A stretch of DNA of 64,000 bases from Ecdyonurus torrentis (lineage: Eukaryota; Arthropoda; Insecta; Ephemeroptera; Heptageniidae), in the NCBI GenBank assembly GCA_949318235.1, contig OX439133.1, positions 9,886,347 to 9,950,346 of the forward strand. The letters are read 5' to 3'. Numbering within the stretch: position 1 is the first letter of the stretch; each line of letters begins with the position of its first letter. The notes under the pieces were generated by a model. The model was given only the letters and a program-made list of their open reading frames with translations, did not search any database and had not been told where the DNA came from. Positions 1 through 14,262 of this stretch are shown in pieces. The translations under genes were made by a program, and so were the position numbers.

Positions 1-325
1 TTAATATATAGGTACTCAAGAATTTCAGTTTTAATAAAAGAGCTGTCAGAGGCAAATGGGTAGTAATTAAGAAAATTCTAGGACTAATTACTCCTTTTTC
101 TACATTACACTACATGAAACACCTGTAAAAGTAGAATTGAGCAGGATATGAAAAATTCTGTACTGTATAAAATGTTTTATAAAAGTATGAAAAAACATAA
201 AATACGTCGTACCAGATGCTTTCAAAAAAATAAAAATAATATTAATAATAAAATAATAATAATAAATATAGTTTTACTTAAAAGTTGCTAAAACATGCAC
301 AGTAAAAATGAGCAATTGTTTCCTT

Positions 326-708
326 TTAAGGGTTGTATTTACATCTCAAAATCTCAGAAAAAAACTTCCAAACTTTATGATGCTAATTTAAAGTTATTAT
401 TATTTAACCATTATTACATTATTACTTATTATTAATTATTAATATTATTATAGTAACAGCTAGATATGGTAGAATTTTTAGAACCCTATAACCATCAGAT
501 AAGTGATTTTTTTATTATTGAAATTATCATAGGCTCTTTTGGAACTAAAAAAAAAAAAAAAAAAAAAAAAAAAGCATAGGGACCCTCCAAATTTCTCTCA
601 TTTTTAAAGAAACCTTATCCTAATATCACTGCAAAATTTCAGATTTTTTCTTTCTTTATGACTTTTTACTTAAATATAGTCAATCTCACAGTAGCTGATT
701 TCCCATAA
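326..708 (+). mobile_element. family-B MITE copy (TTAA-flanked)
   Basis: Begins TTAAGGGTTGTATTTACATC and continues with CATCAGATAAGTGA, a CTTATCC block and the TTTCTTTCTTT block, ending GTAGCTGATTTCCC. It has gained a poly-A run. Confidence 0.65.
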
Positions 709-3260
709 TAGTTGAAAACAACCCTCAACTTATTTGAATGAATATGAGAACTATGAATATTTAAATTTTTATGTAAGCAATCATTAAAAATTTGACGTAA
801 ATCATTATAATATTTCATGTATAAATTATTAAAAAAATAATTAAAATTATAAACAATTTACACACAATTTAAATAATTAATATATAACAAATTAAGTTAA
901 TTTTAAAATTACCGTGCAAAAATAATACACAGATAACGTGATAAAAACTATTTCAAAACCCATACAACGTTTTTGTTTCAAAGAAATACCTTTTAATTAT
1001 ATTTTAAAATAAACAGAGTTAAAAATAACATAATGTTACATACTCATTAAAACAAAACTTTTTGTTCTATTTTTAAAGTTGAACAATATTTTAAAGTTTA
1101 TCAAACCTTGAAAAAAAAAAAAAAAAAGAGAAGTTTTTGCTCTGATTTTCTTCAATTTTTTTTTCTCGTGCACGCATGATTGCTATAAAGAAGATCACGA
1201 TCACGGAGTATCACGTGATTGGCATGTTAGGTCAAAAGTCACGGGAAATAAACAAACAAAACTTCAAAAAAAAAAAAAAAAAAAAAAAATCAAATATAAC
1301 AGTTCAAATAATCAGGTCATTGATCGATTTTAAAATTATATATTTTATTTTTATTTCCCGTTTTTTATTTATTTAATGATAAAAAAAAAAAAAAAAAAAA
1401 ATGGAAATATTTGTATTTGGATAAGAATGATAATATTTATATTTCAAAATAAAGATATTTTGTTGTTATCTATTTACATATGTTTTTGTTTAGATATGCA
1501 AACATGCAACCAAAGCAGCTTTTTACTAGATTTCGTAAATTGTATTATATTAAAGTATAGTACATTTTTTTTATTACTTATGTATTATGAAATACGTGAT
1601 TTAATTTTTTATTATATTGGCATAGACTAAATAAATTTCGTAATTGATTTTTTTATATGCTTATATTTTTTCGTGACAATAAAAATTATAATTCAGATGT
1701 ATTTATTTCATTTTTATAGACGTTTTTCAAAAGTTATCATTTATCATATAACATTTTTTGGCAATGGCTATTTTTAACTGCAAAAGAGAAAAATACATTT
1801 TTTTTTAATGTATGCGATATTAAAATTGCAATAAAAATTAGTTTAGAGAATTTAAATTACCATTTTGTGGCATTAGGGTTGCTGAAAAATAAATCGAATA
1901 ATAACATTTGTTGATGGATTTTTTTGTTTTCAAATTTAATTTAAAAAAATTTAATACTTTTTGCATAAAAATAGGAACTAAATAACTGTGACTTCATTTT
2001 TATCCACTTTAAACATAAGTTTTGCTAAAAGCTAAAGCTCTTTCAAATATTGAGCCAGCTTCGAAAATTTTCCTTTGTTAAAAACATCTGATCATGATGT
2101 CATTACCTGTTTACTACGTTATTTATATATTTATATGATTGATCATTGTTATTTCTTCGTTTAGAACTTTGAACTTGATAAGAATGATCTAAACTTTACA
2201 AAAAAAAAAAAAAGTTCCATTCTCAATGCGACTCACTTTTATCGGCTCAAAAAACAAGATCAACTAATGATGAATGTGTCTTATTTTGTTGGTCAGCCAT
2301 AGTCATACTGTTAATGAGATTTACTATACTTTACAGAACAAGCTTATGTATTTGTTGCAACTTTGCTCAGTAAATTGTTAGCATTGTTTTAAATAGAAAT
2401 CCTTATTTTCCCTTCAGTAATCATATATAGGTGTATCTCAAAATAAAGTAAAAATGAACATTTTATTCTTAAAAAACAAACATATTTTTTAAGTTAAAAT
2501 TCAACTTTTTTTTTTTTAACACTTCAACAGCTCAATTTTTGATTCATAAATTGTCATACTAACAAAAAAAGAAATCAATGCAGCAACCCAGATGTAACAT
2601 TATTATGATCAATACAATTATATATCAATAATATATTCCACCCTCAACTTCCTTACGATATAAAAATCTAGTTTCATTTCCTGTCTGTAAAAAGGAAGGT
2701 ACAGACACAAAAATGGCGGATGTACTTTTTTTTTTTTTATATATACACATACACCACCCAGCTGTGTATACCCACCCTCTTTTTCTTTTATATTTTTATA
2801 TATACCCCGTATAACTTTCTATAGAAAACTACTTTTCATATAAGGGTGCAAAATAATGTCTGGTATATACTTGAGCTTTCTATATGCATGCACTCTTGAA
2901 AGTGTTTACTTGTTTTTTTCATTCAATGCAAATATATACGTTGCACCCGTTATGAAAAAAAAAAAAAAAAAAAAAAAAAGCTCGGTGAACTTGTACTTTT
3001 GATTTGTAAAACATCGCAAATAAAAGCACTTGTATAAGGCTGAGTGCAGTAATAACAATGGATATGTTATATAATATGCAAAATTCTTTCATCTAAAACC
3101 ATATTTTAGTGATTTTTGGCATTAATTCTATAATTTTAATTGCGATTTCTTTTGTGGGGAAAAAAATAGCATTTCATATAAACATTTGACTTTTTAAATT
3201 TATTTACAAGAAACTAAGCATTACATTAATTGGTATCATCAATCGTAAACCATAATGCTA

Positions 3261-3358
3261 TCCGTAAACTATGTTTTCTGCTCCTAAAATGAATATCAGC
3301 TATTTGTTATTCTAATATATTTCGCATGTTTTGATGCAAGAAAACAGGGTTTACGAAA
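3261..3358. mobile_element. family-L short MITE (diverged)
   Basis: Starts CCGTAAACTATGTTTTCTGC, ends AAACAGGGTTTACGAA. About 100 bp with inverted CGTAAACCCTG-type ends, directly before another copy. Confidence 0.5.
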
Positions 3359-3370
3359 ATACTTAATGCT

Positions 3371-3473
3371 GTTCGTAAACCCTGATGTCCTCTGCTCCTA
3401 AAATTACGTTCACTTTTGGTTATTCAAATCGAATGCGCATTTTTTGGAGCAAGAGAACAGGGTTTACGAATAA
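3371..3473. mobile_element. family-L short MITE
   Basis: Starts GTTCGTAAACCCTGATG and ends AACAGGGTTTACGAATAAC. The interior contains TTTTGGTTATTCAAAT as in the other copies. Confidence 0.6.
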
Positions 3474-4415
3474 CACTATCATAATTTGCTGTTCTGAACA
3501 CGCCTGAACTATATCCTACCTGAACCGTTGAGTAAAAATTAAAAATGTAATGACGTTATGTTTAATTAAATTTGTTGTACGAATTGCTGCGTCAATTTGC
3601 GTAATTTTTGTCTTTTAAATTCTACTACAGATTAATGTTACCAAAATAACTATTTTTTTCTTATATAAAAAATTATACTCTTCTATAATAATTTTTTTAA
3701 GTGTTATGAAAAAGACATAAAAATTCCAATTCCAATCACCTGGCATATTGTAAGGTGCTTCATATAAAAAATGTGATTAATATTCCCAAATCAGTCGCAG
3801 GTTAGGTTGAACTACAATTTTGTATCCCTCTATCATGATTACCCCCCACTCTCAACCCCCCTGCATTGCCAGCTGTTGAGTCTATATAGCAGCTGACTTT
3901 TTCCAGAGATAAAAAAAAAAGTCGATAGAGACAAAAAATATTAAAATATACGAGTTCATCTTTATTATTGTTTATATTATACAGATAATGTTTACATTTC
4001 TTTTTTTTTGTTGTGTTATGTTTATAGAAATTGTTTAATTTTTAGTAAAAAAATATATAATGTTTTTTTCTCTTCCGCTTTTATATTATAGTAAATTTAA
4101 TGTAAACATTTTTTTTTAATAAATGAATATTAATTAACGTACTATATTTAATTAGCTATTAAAAGTCGAAAGACAAAATTGTAGTTATGAAGATTGATTT
4201 TATGCGTTGATTCATTGATTGATTGATATTTTAGGGTATTATTTTGAAAACTGATGTATTTGTGAATATATTCGCCAAAGATTCGTTTTCCATCGCGTAA
4301 ATTTTATATAAATATATATGTTGCAGATTTTAATTTAAAATTGTATAAATCCAACTGTATTAAGTCCATAAAAGTATTAATTATTGATATATGTACATAG
4401 TGTATAATAGTGTAT

Positions 4416-4450
<35 letters not shown>

Positions 4451-4511
4451 AAAAAAAACCAAAAAAAAAGCATGCGTATTTTTGTCCGATTTATTTTTAT
4501 CCATTGTCCAA

Positions 4512-4794
4512 ATATACGCGTGGCACTTATACTCGTCATATCCTCACTACCAATTCACATAAACGCTTTTTACAATCAATCACCTGGTAATGTAAACAAT
4601 AAACACATTCACATTTTCACCGCTACCACACAGAGATGAATTTTCATACATATAAGCGTGGCACTCATATTCCTATTTTCCTCACTACCAATTCACATAC
4701 ACATTTTTAAAATCACCTGGTAAGGTAAACAATACACACATTCGTATTTTCATCGCTACCATACGAAGATAGACGAATTTTCATACGCGTGGCT
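4512..4794. repeat. two-unit tandem duplication of about 140 bp
   Basis: Both units contain GCGTGGCACT, CCTCACTACCAATTCACATA, ATCACCTGGTAA and GAATTTTCATAC; a third start, GCGTGGCTC, follows at 4,786. Units differ by small indels. Confidence 0.7.
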
Positions 4795-4837
4795 CTATAA
4801 GTTCCCACGGACCTCAGGTAAAAAAAAAAAAAAAAAA

Positions 4838-5045
4838 AAGATCGGGGCAGATGCCCTGATCTATTATACTTATTACATAAAGCCAGCCGGCGCTATGTAT
4901 AAGACAGCCTGCTGTATATAAGGTAAACGTCACCTGCGGTTGATGGTACAGACATCTGCGCTATCGTGGACCAGACTCCCTTAATATTGGTGCTTCAGGG
5001 TATACAAAAGATCAGGGAACCAGCAGATCTTAAGTCTTTATACTA
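4838..5045. other. GC-richer island with local hairpins, unidentified
   Basis: Contains a near-perfect hairpin, AGATCGGGGCA / TGCCCTGATCT, and other short stems. No tRNA, snRNA or coding match that I recognise. Confidence 0.3.
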
Positions 5046-5989
5046 TTTTGGTTTTCATGTTCGCCAAAAGAAACCAGCATAGTTTTTCTCCTGTTGTTGA
5101 TTTTAATTTAAATTTGTATAAATTATGTAGTTTTTGTTGATATTAATTTTATGCTAGGAACCAGCATATTTTTTTAAAGAGTTTGTTGTTATAATTTGTA
5201 TTGGCTAAAATTATGGTTATAGAAATTTTAAATTATTGGTGTTCGCCAAAAAATTGCATGGTTGAATAAATGCGGGATTTTGAATTATTTATCATCTATT
5301 TTTTTTTTATATATATTATATAGTTAGTTTATCTTTTAGGAAACGTGTTTTAACCGTTTTTATTTTTATATTTTGTTGCATTTTGTTATCTTTAAAAGTA
5401 AACATATAGCTGAGAATTTTATACGCAAACATAATATAGTAAATATATACAATATTTGCATATAGATAAAATTAAACAAATATACATTGCATTATTATAT
5501 TATATGGTATATCAATGCAAACTTAAAATCTTGTAGAACTATAAAAACTACTAAAAAGTGATTTAGTATATTATAACAAACTGTGTAATGTATTTAGTGT
5601 ATCTTGAAATTTAAAGCCCATTTTTAATATTTTAAAGTGTTCAAACTTTTGCTATAAAATTCTCCTTATTGGAGTATACTATATCATATAAATGTTAATT
5701 TATGCTGACAAACAGACTATATTGTTATAATAGTCTCTTTTATTACAGTAATTATAGGGAATCTGGGAATCTATACGCAAAGACCGAAAGTATTCACGTA
5801 ATGTCACTTTGTGAGCCTGTCTTTTAAACACTCTTATATCGTATACATTAACTATGGCCCATGCAATATTTCATTTGGGGAAGAAAAAGAAAGGGAAAAA
5901 AACAAAACAACAACAACAACAAAACAGGACGATGCAAATTACAGGTAAACTTTGAACTATATAATGAAAATATTTTAATATATTGCCAA

Positions 5990-6510
5990 AAGAAGAAACT
6001 TTTAAATGTATTTTTATTTGTGATAATTACTTTGAAAACTCTCATGGGATACCTAGAACTCATATATATAGTACTAGAATTGCAGATACAAATCCTCTGT
6101 ATATATGTTCCTAAAATTGTTAATAAATTCACAGAAAGAACAAAAAAATTCTTATTGCCAAAATTGTGGAATCAAATTCCATTAGAATTAAAAGATTTCA
6201 AAAATAAAAATGAAATGAAAGTTAATATAAATTTTTTTTTCTTTAATAAACTATAATTTAATATTCAATTTTATTTTTTCCATTACAAATTAAATTTTTC
6301 AAAATAAGAAAATACTTATGTCTTTTTTTTTTATCAATTATTTTTATTTACACTTGAATTATAATAATTTTCATGACTATATAGTAGTAATGTAATTATT
6401 TAATGCATTGTGTATAAAATATTATGAACCAACCGATAAGGCTATGCCTTGGTTGGATTTTGTAAAAATTGTGTGTTTAAAATAAAAAAATAAAAAATAT
6501 ATATATATTG
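5990..6510 (+). pseudogene. decayed 3' end of a non-LTR retrotransposon (RT C-terminus plus tail)
   Basis: At 6130-6250 one frame reads FTERTKKFLLPKLWNQIPLE, the usual end of L2/CR1/jockey-type reverse transcriptases (K-LWN-(S/Q)-(L/I)-P). Slightly upstream another frame gives HIYSTRIAD, like the HxYxTR motif that precedes it, so there is at least one frameshift. The likely 3' UTR has a stem-loop around AAGGCTATGCCTT (6437-6449) and an A/T-rich tail with AATAAA-like repeats, as in such elements. The catalytic RT core is absent. Confidence 0.45.
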
Positions 6511-6826
6511 TATAAATAAAAAAATATGTTTTAAGTGTGCCATACTGAATTTGGCGTGCGTGGGGTCTGTATATTGTATATATATAAAGTGCAATTTTAC
6601 ACAGGATTTTAAATTAACCATCTGCACTCATTATAACTTTGCGCAATTTTTTATATAATGAAAGATTGCGGTACAATTATATACAGTGTACTGCATGGTC
6701 TTGCGATATTATATCTTTTTATTAAATCTCGGAGTACTTAGCAAAAACTTTTAGCACACTTAAACATGCGTCTATACTGGGTACATGAAGTGTAAAGTCG
6801 GTGTCGGTAGACAGATAAGAGACCTC

Positions 6827-6830
<4 letters not shown>

Positions 6831-6908
<78 letters not shown>
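6831..6908. repeat. (CT)39 microsatellite
   Basis: Pure CT dinucleotide repeat of 78 bp; the antisense Arg-Glu open frame over it is an artefact. Confidence 0.95.
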
Positions 6909-6910
<2 letters not shown>

Positions 6911-8614
6911 GTAACCAGACATTATACACACACACATGCACGTGGCACTTGAACTTTGACATGATATTCAATTGTTTTCTGCACGTGTATATCATCATGA
7001 GTACGCGTGCATTTGTTTTCATCAGACTTGTATACAGAGGGTAATAATAATAATAATCTTTTGATAGAATAAGTGTGCAGTAAATTTATGACGCTAAAAT
7101 TGCAAATAATTAAACGATAATCTTTAGGGAGATAGCCCTGTAAAACATAACTTCATATACATAATAGAAAATCATTGAAAACAACAACAAGTACAACAAC
7201 AACAACAACAACAACTATATGTATACAACTATATTATGTACAACTATATTCTTCTTATTTTTTGGTTATTATTTGAAATGGTTAAAATAAAACTAGTATG
7301 ATATTATATATATGATTATATAATTTTCCTATAAGAACAAGACTGTATTACTAAAGAAGATTAAAAACATTGAAAATAAAAGGGATTTTATTTATTTTTT
7401 AAATTTTATATAAAAATATCATATAATATTATATTTGTGCTCAAAATCTTAAGGGATCGCAAAAATTATGCATTTACCTGACCCCCTATATTTTTATTAT
7501 TATTATTTAATTTTTTTCATTGAAATTAAACTCAGCCACGAAGTAAGCACTGCAAAAAATAATTTAAAAATGATATTAACAATAATAAACAAAGCAACAA
7601 AAAATAAAACAAACTTAAAAAAAAAAAAAAAAAAAACTTTACGACTTTTCAGTTTTTTTTTTTTTTTTTTTTTTTTTTTTATCTGTATGGGTATTTATAT
7701 AAGCAAAAAAGATCAAGGATATATGAAAATTTATTTTAGAGAACTTTGTCCCCCCAAAAAATTAGCAAAAAGTAGAAAATATATAATGAAAAACTATTTT
7801 TCCGGTCACTAATGTTTATTAAACAATAAATTAAAAGTTACAAACGTTGAAACGTTGTAAATTTTCATGTTTTCAACACTAGATCGTAATTTTCCTGATA
7901 AAAATAGTTTTCCCTATATAATATTTGAACGTGTTTTTGTGCTTGTGGGTGATATAAATTTTAATGTGACTTTTGTGTCATTGTGACTCACTTCAAACAT
8001 TTTCTCTGTTTTGCTACTTTTTTTTAGTGCAAATAATAATAATCGAAAGCAAGTTTATTTCCCCCCCCCTTTTTTTTTTTTTTTTTCTTCCATTTTTTTA
8101 AATTTTTAAATTTTTTTTTTTATATAACTATAAAAATTTGAGATGTAAATCTATATATTTTCTCTCTTACATGCTTCATTTTATAGGGTGGTTTGCTTGA
8201 AATTGCGCACTAAATAGCACCATAGTTGAGCTCATAATTACATTGCCCCAGTATAGCATATAGGACATTTTTAACATAGAGAAATTTATCTTATTTTTAT
8301 TTTTTTTTTCTCAGGTGTAAAGAATTAATTTTTAGCGTATAAAAATTAACAGTAAATAATATTTGTTATTGTTTAGTGGATAAAAAATGACATTTGTTCC
8401 CACTTGTATTTCGAATTTCAATGTTATTTTTGGCTTATATATGGCGTCGAAACGCAATAAGCGCAAAATAATTAGCAAAACCCACCTAATACCTAATAGT
8501 AAATATTATGTATAGAAGAAGAAGGAGAAGAAGAAGAAGAAGAAGAAAAAAAAAAAAAAAAGATTATTATAATAATATGTATTCATATTCAGCTATATAT
8601 TCATATTCATATTC

Positions 8615-8640
8615 ATTATGCGCCTCTAGAGGCGCATAAT
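8615..8640. repeat. perfect 26-bp palindrome
   Basis: Two exact half-sites, ATTATGCGCCTCT and AGAGGCGCATAAT, without spacer. The GC-rich core stands out in AT-rich sequence. No function known. Confidence 0.8.
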
Positions 8641-9329
8641 TTGTTCCAAATAGTATATTTCTTGAAATTAAAAATAAAACTCAAATGCTCGATAATTATC
8701 TCCTCCTTTATGCTTATTCTTTATAATCAGATTATTTGATTTTAGAATTATATATATTTCTGATGTTTTCCTTTTATATGGTAAACGCAAAGCTTAAAAA
8801 GAGAATGCCAATTTTTTAAACCTTTTAATGTTTTAAAGATTACTAACTTTTTTAAACACATTAAAAAGTATCAAAAAAGATCTCTGAAGAATTTTAACTT
8901 TTGTCGTAAAATTAGTTTTCAACTTCACAAGGAATATAAAGCCTTCCTTATAGAAGTCAGTTATGTAACGTGTGTCCATTAATTATTTAAATGGCGATAG
9001 AAATAGACAAATTCAACTGTTAAAAAGATTAAGAAGTGAAATTATGAGTTTTCTTTGCCAAAATTTTATTTTAGGAACATTGCGATTTTCGTTTCTCTCA
9101 AATGTTTATTTAGCTATATAACTTTTTTTTTATTTTTTTTTATTTTTTTTTATGAAGTGAGAATGATTTTTTTTTCTGTTAAAAAATATATTTTTGAGAC
9201 TTCATGTGAAAAAAATATGAAAAAAATGAAAGAAATCATCTGTAATAAATTAGTATATTTTAAAAATAGAATGGGTCTCCTTAAAAAAATTCTCTCTCTT
9301 CTTTCTCATACAAGCAAAAAAATATAACA

Positions 9330-9550
9330 CCATAGAATATTTTTCAAGTGGATTCTTCTATTCTCCAAAGAAAATTTTCTCTTTTGGTCCGCATGATTTT
9401 TCTCCAAGAAAAATTTAGCATGCCTTGATATTCTTCAAAATCAGAGAAAAAAGATCTCTTTCACATAAAATTTTGTTTACAATTTTTTTTTAACCATAGA
9501 AAATTTTTCAAGTGGGAATTATTTTTCTTCAAGAAAATTTTCTTTGACTT
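9330..9550. repeat. degenerate direct repeat, two units
   Basis: ACCATAGAATATTTTTCAAG at the left and ACCATAGAAAATTTTTCAAG about 165 bp later, each followed by a CTTC/TTCAAGAAAATTTTCT block. Confidence 0.5.
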
Positions 9551-9670
9551 TTTCTTTTATAAATATAATAGACATTTTTCTTTTACGTAAAAAGTTTAAC
9601 GCGTTTCACATCAATGGATTTAAGTCATAATACTGCAAGGTATTATAAACCAGGTGTAGAATATACAAAA

Positions 9671-9712
<42 letters not shown>

Positions 9713-10333
9713 GCCCTATTCTTAAAGACTGATCTTGTCTATTGCCACCGTCTGGTCCTCTTATTCAAGCCATACAGCTGTTCACCCACCCTCTAACACC
9801 CCCCACACCACCCCCACCCACCCTCCTATAATGCCACGCGACAGACGTGCGCCGAACATGTAAGAAAAAAAAAAAAAACACATACCGGAACGTATATTAT
9901 TCAATATCAAACTTCCTTGCAATAATTATGTACCGGAATTTACCTTTTGTCCCCCCTTGTTGGTCAAAATAATAAAGGGCGAGGGAGGGGGGTATATATA
10001 AGACATCCGGCTTAATTTTTTCTTTATCAGTTTTATTTATAATGTCTTATGAAAAATGTGCAGGGTTTGATATCCTTTGCGTACGTGTATAGAGATAATA
10101 TGATATTTTTAATTTACTTTTCATGTTTGTTTTTTTACGCTTTTGCGCGTTAATGTATTTTATAATGTTAAATATTATAAATTAGAAATAAGTAATCGGT
10201 ATTATATGATATATTCAAAATTCCTTATTCATTTCTTTCATCCTCATATTCATAACACAATTAAAATGTATTAGCCTAGGCTATATTTTTATTTATTTTA
10301 GAAAAAATAAAAAACAGGAAAAAGTATGCAAAT

Positions 10334-10348
10334 TTCTCTCTCTCTCTG

Positions 10349-10387
<39 letters not shown>
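10334..10387. repeat. (CT)n microsatellite with GT interruptions
   Basis: TCTCTC run interrupted by two CTGTCT units. Confidence 0.9.
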
Positions 10388-10390
<3 letters not shown>

Positions 10391-12526
10391 CTAAAGAAAA
10401 TGAAAAATCATGTAGAAAAATTTCCTCATCAAGGAAATCTGCAATTATTTTGAAGTGTATTACAAAACAATTTTTGTAAAATAATATAGCAGAATGCATT
10501 TGTCTTAAATTGTAATGCTATAAAATGCAACATTTGTTAAATTAACTATAACTATACTATACCACAATATTAAAACATAAACTATATAATGTACAATTTT
10601 ATTACTGTCGCAGTCTGCATACTCCCAACAGTATCATCCCCACTTCATAAAATTCACATTACCCCCTTTTTAATTCGTCTGATATATTTGTATAAAATGC
10701 ATCATGCAGTTTTGTTATATGCACCCGGCCGCAAATCAATATTATAAATAACAATAGCTTGATAATTTTCGTATATATGACAAGTGATGTACACTTATTA
10801 GTATTAAAATCTTCATTCATAAGAATTGCATCAGTTTTTTTTCCAGTAATTTCTCAACGCAATTTTACTATTAGTACCATCATCATTTTAAGTAATCTGT
10901 GATGAAAAATTCTTTTAAATTTTCCATTTACTTAAATCACGTATATAATATTCCTATAAATAGCATAATAAATTATGCAAATAACAATAAGTATTGTCGT
11001 ATATGCTTACGATTTTTTTTTTTAATTGGAATTTATTATAAAAAAACAGCATAATTATGTTTGTGTTTGTACACGGAAAGAATAAATTACGTAATTTATG
11101 CTGCGTTTAGCATAAATGATGCTAAATAAGAAGAACATAAATAATTATGCCATATATAACATAATATTTATGCTATACGTAACATATATTGTGAAGTAGC
11201 ATAAATTATTACGTATATTTATTTTTGTACAATGTATCATATCGATTGGGATGAAAAAAGCTCAATTAATTAAATATAATATGCTGACCTATATGACTGT
11301 GGCATCACTGGCATATAAAACTAAGATTCTCATTTTAAACACTGTACAATACATTTGCAAGTGATATATCTGGATGCACCGTCTGTTATTTTCACCATGC
11401 ACCCCTGCAGCACACTTTATATATATGTAGACCACGCCAGCTGCAATGCACCCTCTAGAACACCTCCCCCCCCCTCCCAGACCCCCTTTACCTTACCTCC
11501 CCCCTTGCCACCCTACACAAGCCACGCGCCAGTCGCGAGCTATAAACATATGACTCCTCTTTTATTTTAGACTCACTAAAAATTGCAAGGAAGTTTATAT
11601 GCATCAAAAAGTTTAAAACAGTTGTGTGTTATTTTCACTATATGGCTCTGAATTGCAATAAAGATCATAATATGAGATTAAAATAATAATAATTTTGCTG
11701 CTATTTATTTTTTTGTTTTTAATTTACCGTATTATTTCAGATAGAAAAAAAAATGATTTACGCACCTTTGCATTATTATTATGCTTGTTTTTTTTACTTC
11801 TTATTTTTAAAATTGCGATTAAAACAATCAGAATCGTTGTTTATATTAAATATTTCATTTTTGCTCATTCAACAAAAATGTTGCATACAAGAAATTTATT
11901 CATTTTTTCTTTCTCTGTTATTATTGTTTTATTTTCACTGAAAATTTGCGTAATAAATTGATTTAGCGAATAATAATAGCTTTTGTATATGCACACCTAA
12001 AGAACGGACATAGAGAGAGAGACAGAGAGAGAGAGAGATTAGAGAATAAAAATAAAAAATAAGTATTTTTAAAATTTCACAGTGTGATTAAAACTGTTTT
12101 TTCTTTGCATTAACACCTCAATTCTTCAAATTTCCGTAAAGTATATCAAATTTATATAAGCGCAGATGATTTCACGATGTAATATAAAACTTTAATTATA
12201 ATAACAAGACGTATAGCAATGTAGTAAAAAATGTGTTACTATATTTACCAACTGTTGCTCTAATGCATAAATGTTTCATGGTTGTTTATCCACGTATAAA
12301 GAGCAATTTTGTATGAATTGTAATATAAATTTCAACCTTATGATGTTTAATGAAATATGTAAGAATGTATTAAAATTAACTTTAATTTTTGTAAAGTGTA
12401 AAGTAAAAATATTTTTGTATAATTTATGACTAAATTTTATGTAAAATATGAATTTTTAATGATAAATACATAACATTGATTGATTTTTAATAGTTCATTA
12501 CTTATTGAAGGTTATTTATTATTCAA

Positions 12527-12531
<5 letters not shown>

Positions 12532-12571
<40 letters not shown>
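12532..12571. repeat. (AG)n microsatellite
   Basis: Pure AG repeat of about 40 bp. Confidence 0.92.
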
Positions 12572-12576
<5 letters not shown>

Positions 12577-12624
12577 TGTTCACTTTTCATTGCAAAATTA
12601 TTGATTTATTTATCATATGTTTAT

Positions 12625-12865
12625 TTTTATATAAATGTATATTCGTAAAAGTTGACGCCATATGTGAGCACTAAATAACATGGAAAAATGACACATTTTG
12701 CCAGTTTAAAAATAGTATAGGTTGAATTAGAATTTCAAGTATATATATCCAAAAGAGAAGCCAAAAAACGACGTTTGTCCTATGCTGAGCAATGTTATGC
12801 ACTGCTCCAGTACTCCAGTGTGTCGTTGCAGCCCATTCAATATGACGTCATGTGCATACACCCTA
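12625..12865 (-). mobile_element. family-A MITE copy
   Basis: Contains GTTGACGCCATATGTGAGC, GTTTGTCCTATGCTGAGCAA and the end TGACGTCATGTGCATACACC. The left end is divergent. Confidence 0.65.
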
Positions 12866-13196
12866 TTAAGGCGGGAAATCATATACTGCAGGGATTTGAC
12901 TAAAAAATTGCAAAGAAAGAAAAATTTTGCACAGTGATACATTAGGATATGGTACCATCAAAAATGTAATAAATTTGGAGGGTCACCATGCTAGAATTAT
13001 TATGATTTTTTGAAGTTTTAGTCCAATAAGAGCCCATGTTAATTTCAATAATTATTTTCTCTCTTAGCTGATAGTCACGGGTTCTGAAAATATTATCGTA
13101 TAGGTAGCTGTTACTTGTAACTTTTAAATGGCATCATAAAGTTTGCAAGTTTTCTTTTTAGATTTTGATATATAGCCATCTATATACAACCCTTAA
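12866..13196 (-). mobile_element. family-B MITE copy (TTAA on both sides)
   Basis: Lies between two family-A copies. Its ends read TTAAGGCGGGAAATC and CAACCCTTAA, so TTAA flanks both ends. Confidence 0.7.
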
Positions 13197-13396
13197 AATA
13201 CTTTGCAATTTTTTTGAGAGCATACTTGATACATCAAGTATGCAAGAAAAATAATAATGACCAAAAATTAGCTAATTTTACAAAGAAAATAGGCAAAAAC
13301 TACGTTTGTCCTATGCTGAGCAATGTTATTCAATGCTCAAGAAGAGCATCAAAAAGCACTCAGAATGACGTCATGCGTACACAGTACACACCCTAT
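13197..13396 (-). mobile_element. family-A MITE, truncated copy
   Basis: Starts mid-element (GAGAGCATACTTG) directly after a family-B copy and ends ATGACGTCATGCGTACAC. Confidence 0.6.
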
Positions 13397-14262
13397 AAAA
13401 ACTGATGTTACAACATACTATTTACATATTTACAATGCTGTTCATACAGTAAAGACATAGCATTATGTAATAAATAACTAAAATTATAATAATATTATTC
13501 CTTTAACGCGTACATGCTTATTTTGATTGTATTTTGCATGATTTAAATAGCACATATTTTAAGTTATAAATGTTTGAAAAAAAATATAATAATTGTAGTT
13601 CAATCATCTTTATACCACAAAAAAATCAATAAAAATTTCCAATATATATTGAGTAATTTTAGAAATAATATAAAAAATAAACATTACTGTAAAACAGATA
13701 TAAAGCTCAAAATCTATCATATTTTAATATAAACTTGATCCTTATTACAATATTACTATATAAAAAAAACCTTGTTATAGGACCAGGTGTTAGGACAACC
13801 CCCCTTTTTCAGACGTCGCGTGCCAATATTAAAGGCTATTTTCTTATATTTTATATATTAAAATTGAACTTTATGTACACGGGTGTGGCACGCGCGGGCA
13901 GATGTAAGCTACCACCTGGAGGAGATATGAATGACTGGTGTTAGTTGGTCGGCATTTTTTTAAAAGTATTATTTGGATGATAGCGTAATACTAGGATCAC
14001 TATAACTTGGTATATAGTGCAACTGTGCTGTAAGTTGTTTTGTTATGATTTGATATGGGGAAGTCAGTGCTCTGTACGTGTTGCTTCTCTATACTCTCTC
14101 TCTCAAATTTTATAGCATTGGTATTTATAACGTAAAAGTAAAATTTTCATTTCTAAAAATTATACGTTGCATTAAAATTATTAATTTTTATTTAAAATAT
14201 ATATAATGATATAATGATGGCAAGAAAAAAGATGACAAAAAAGTAAGAGAGACAGACAGACA

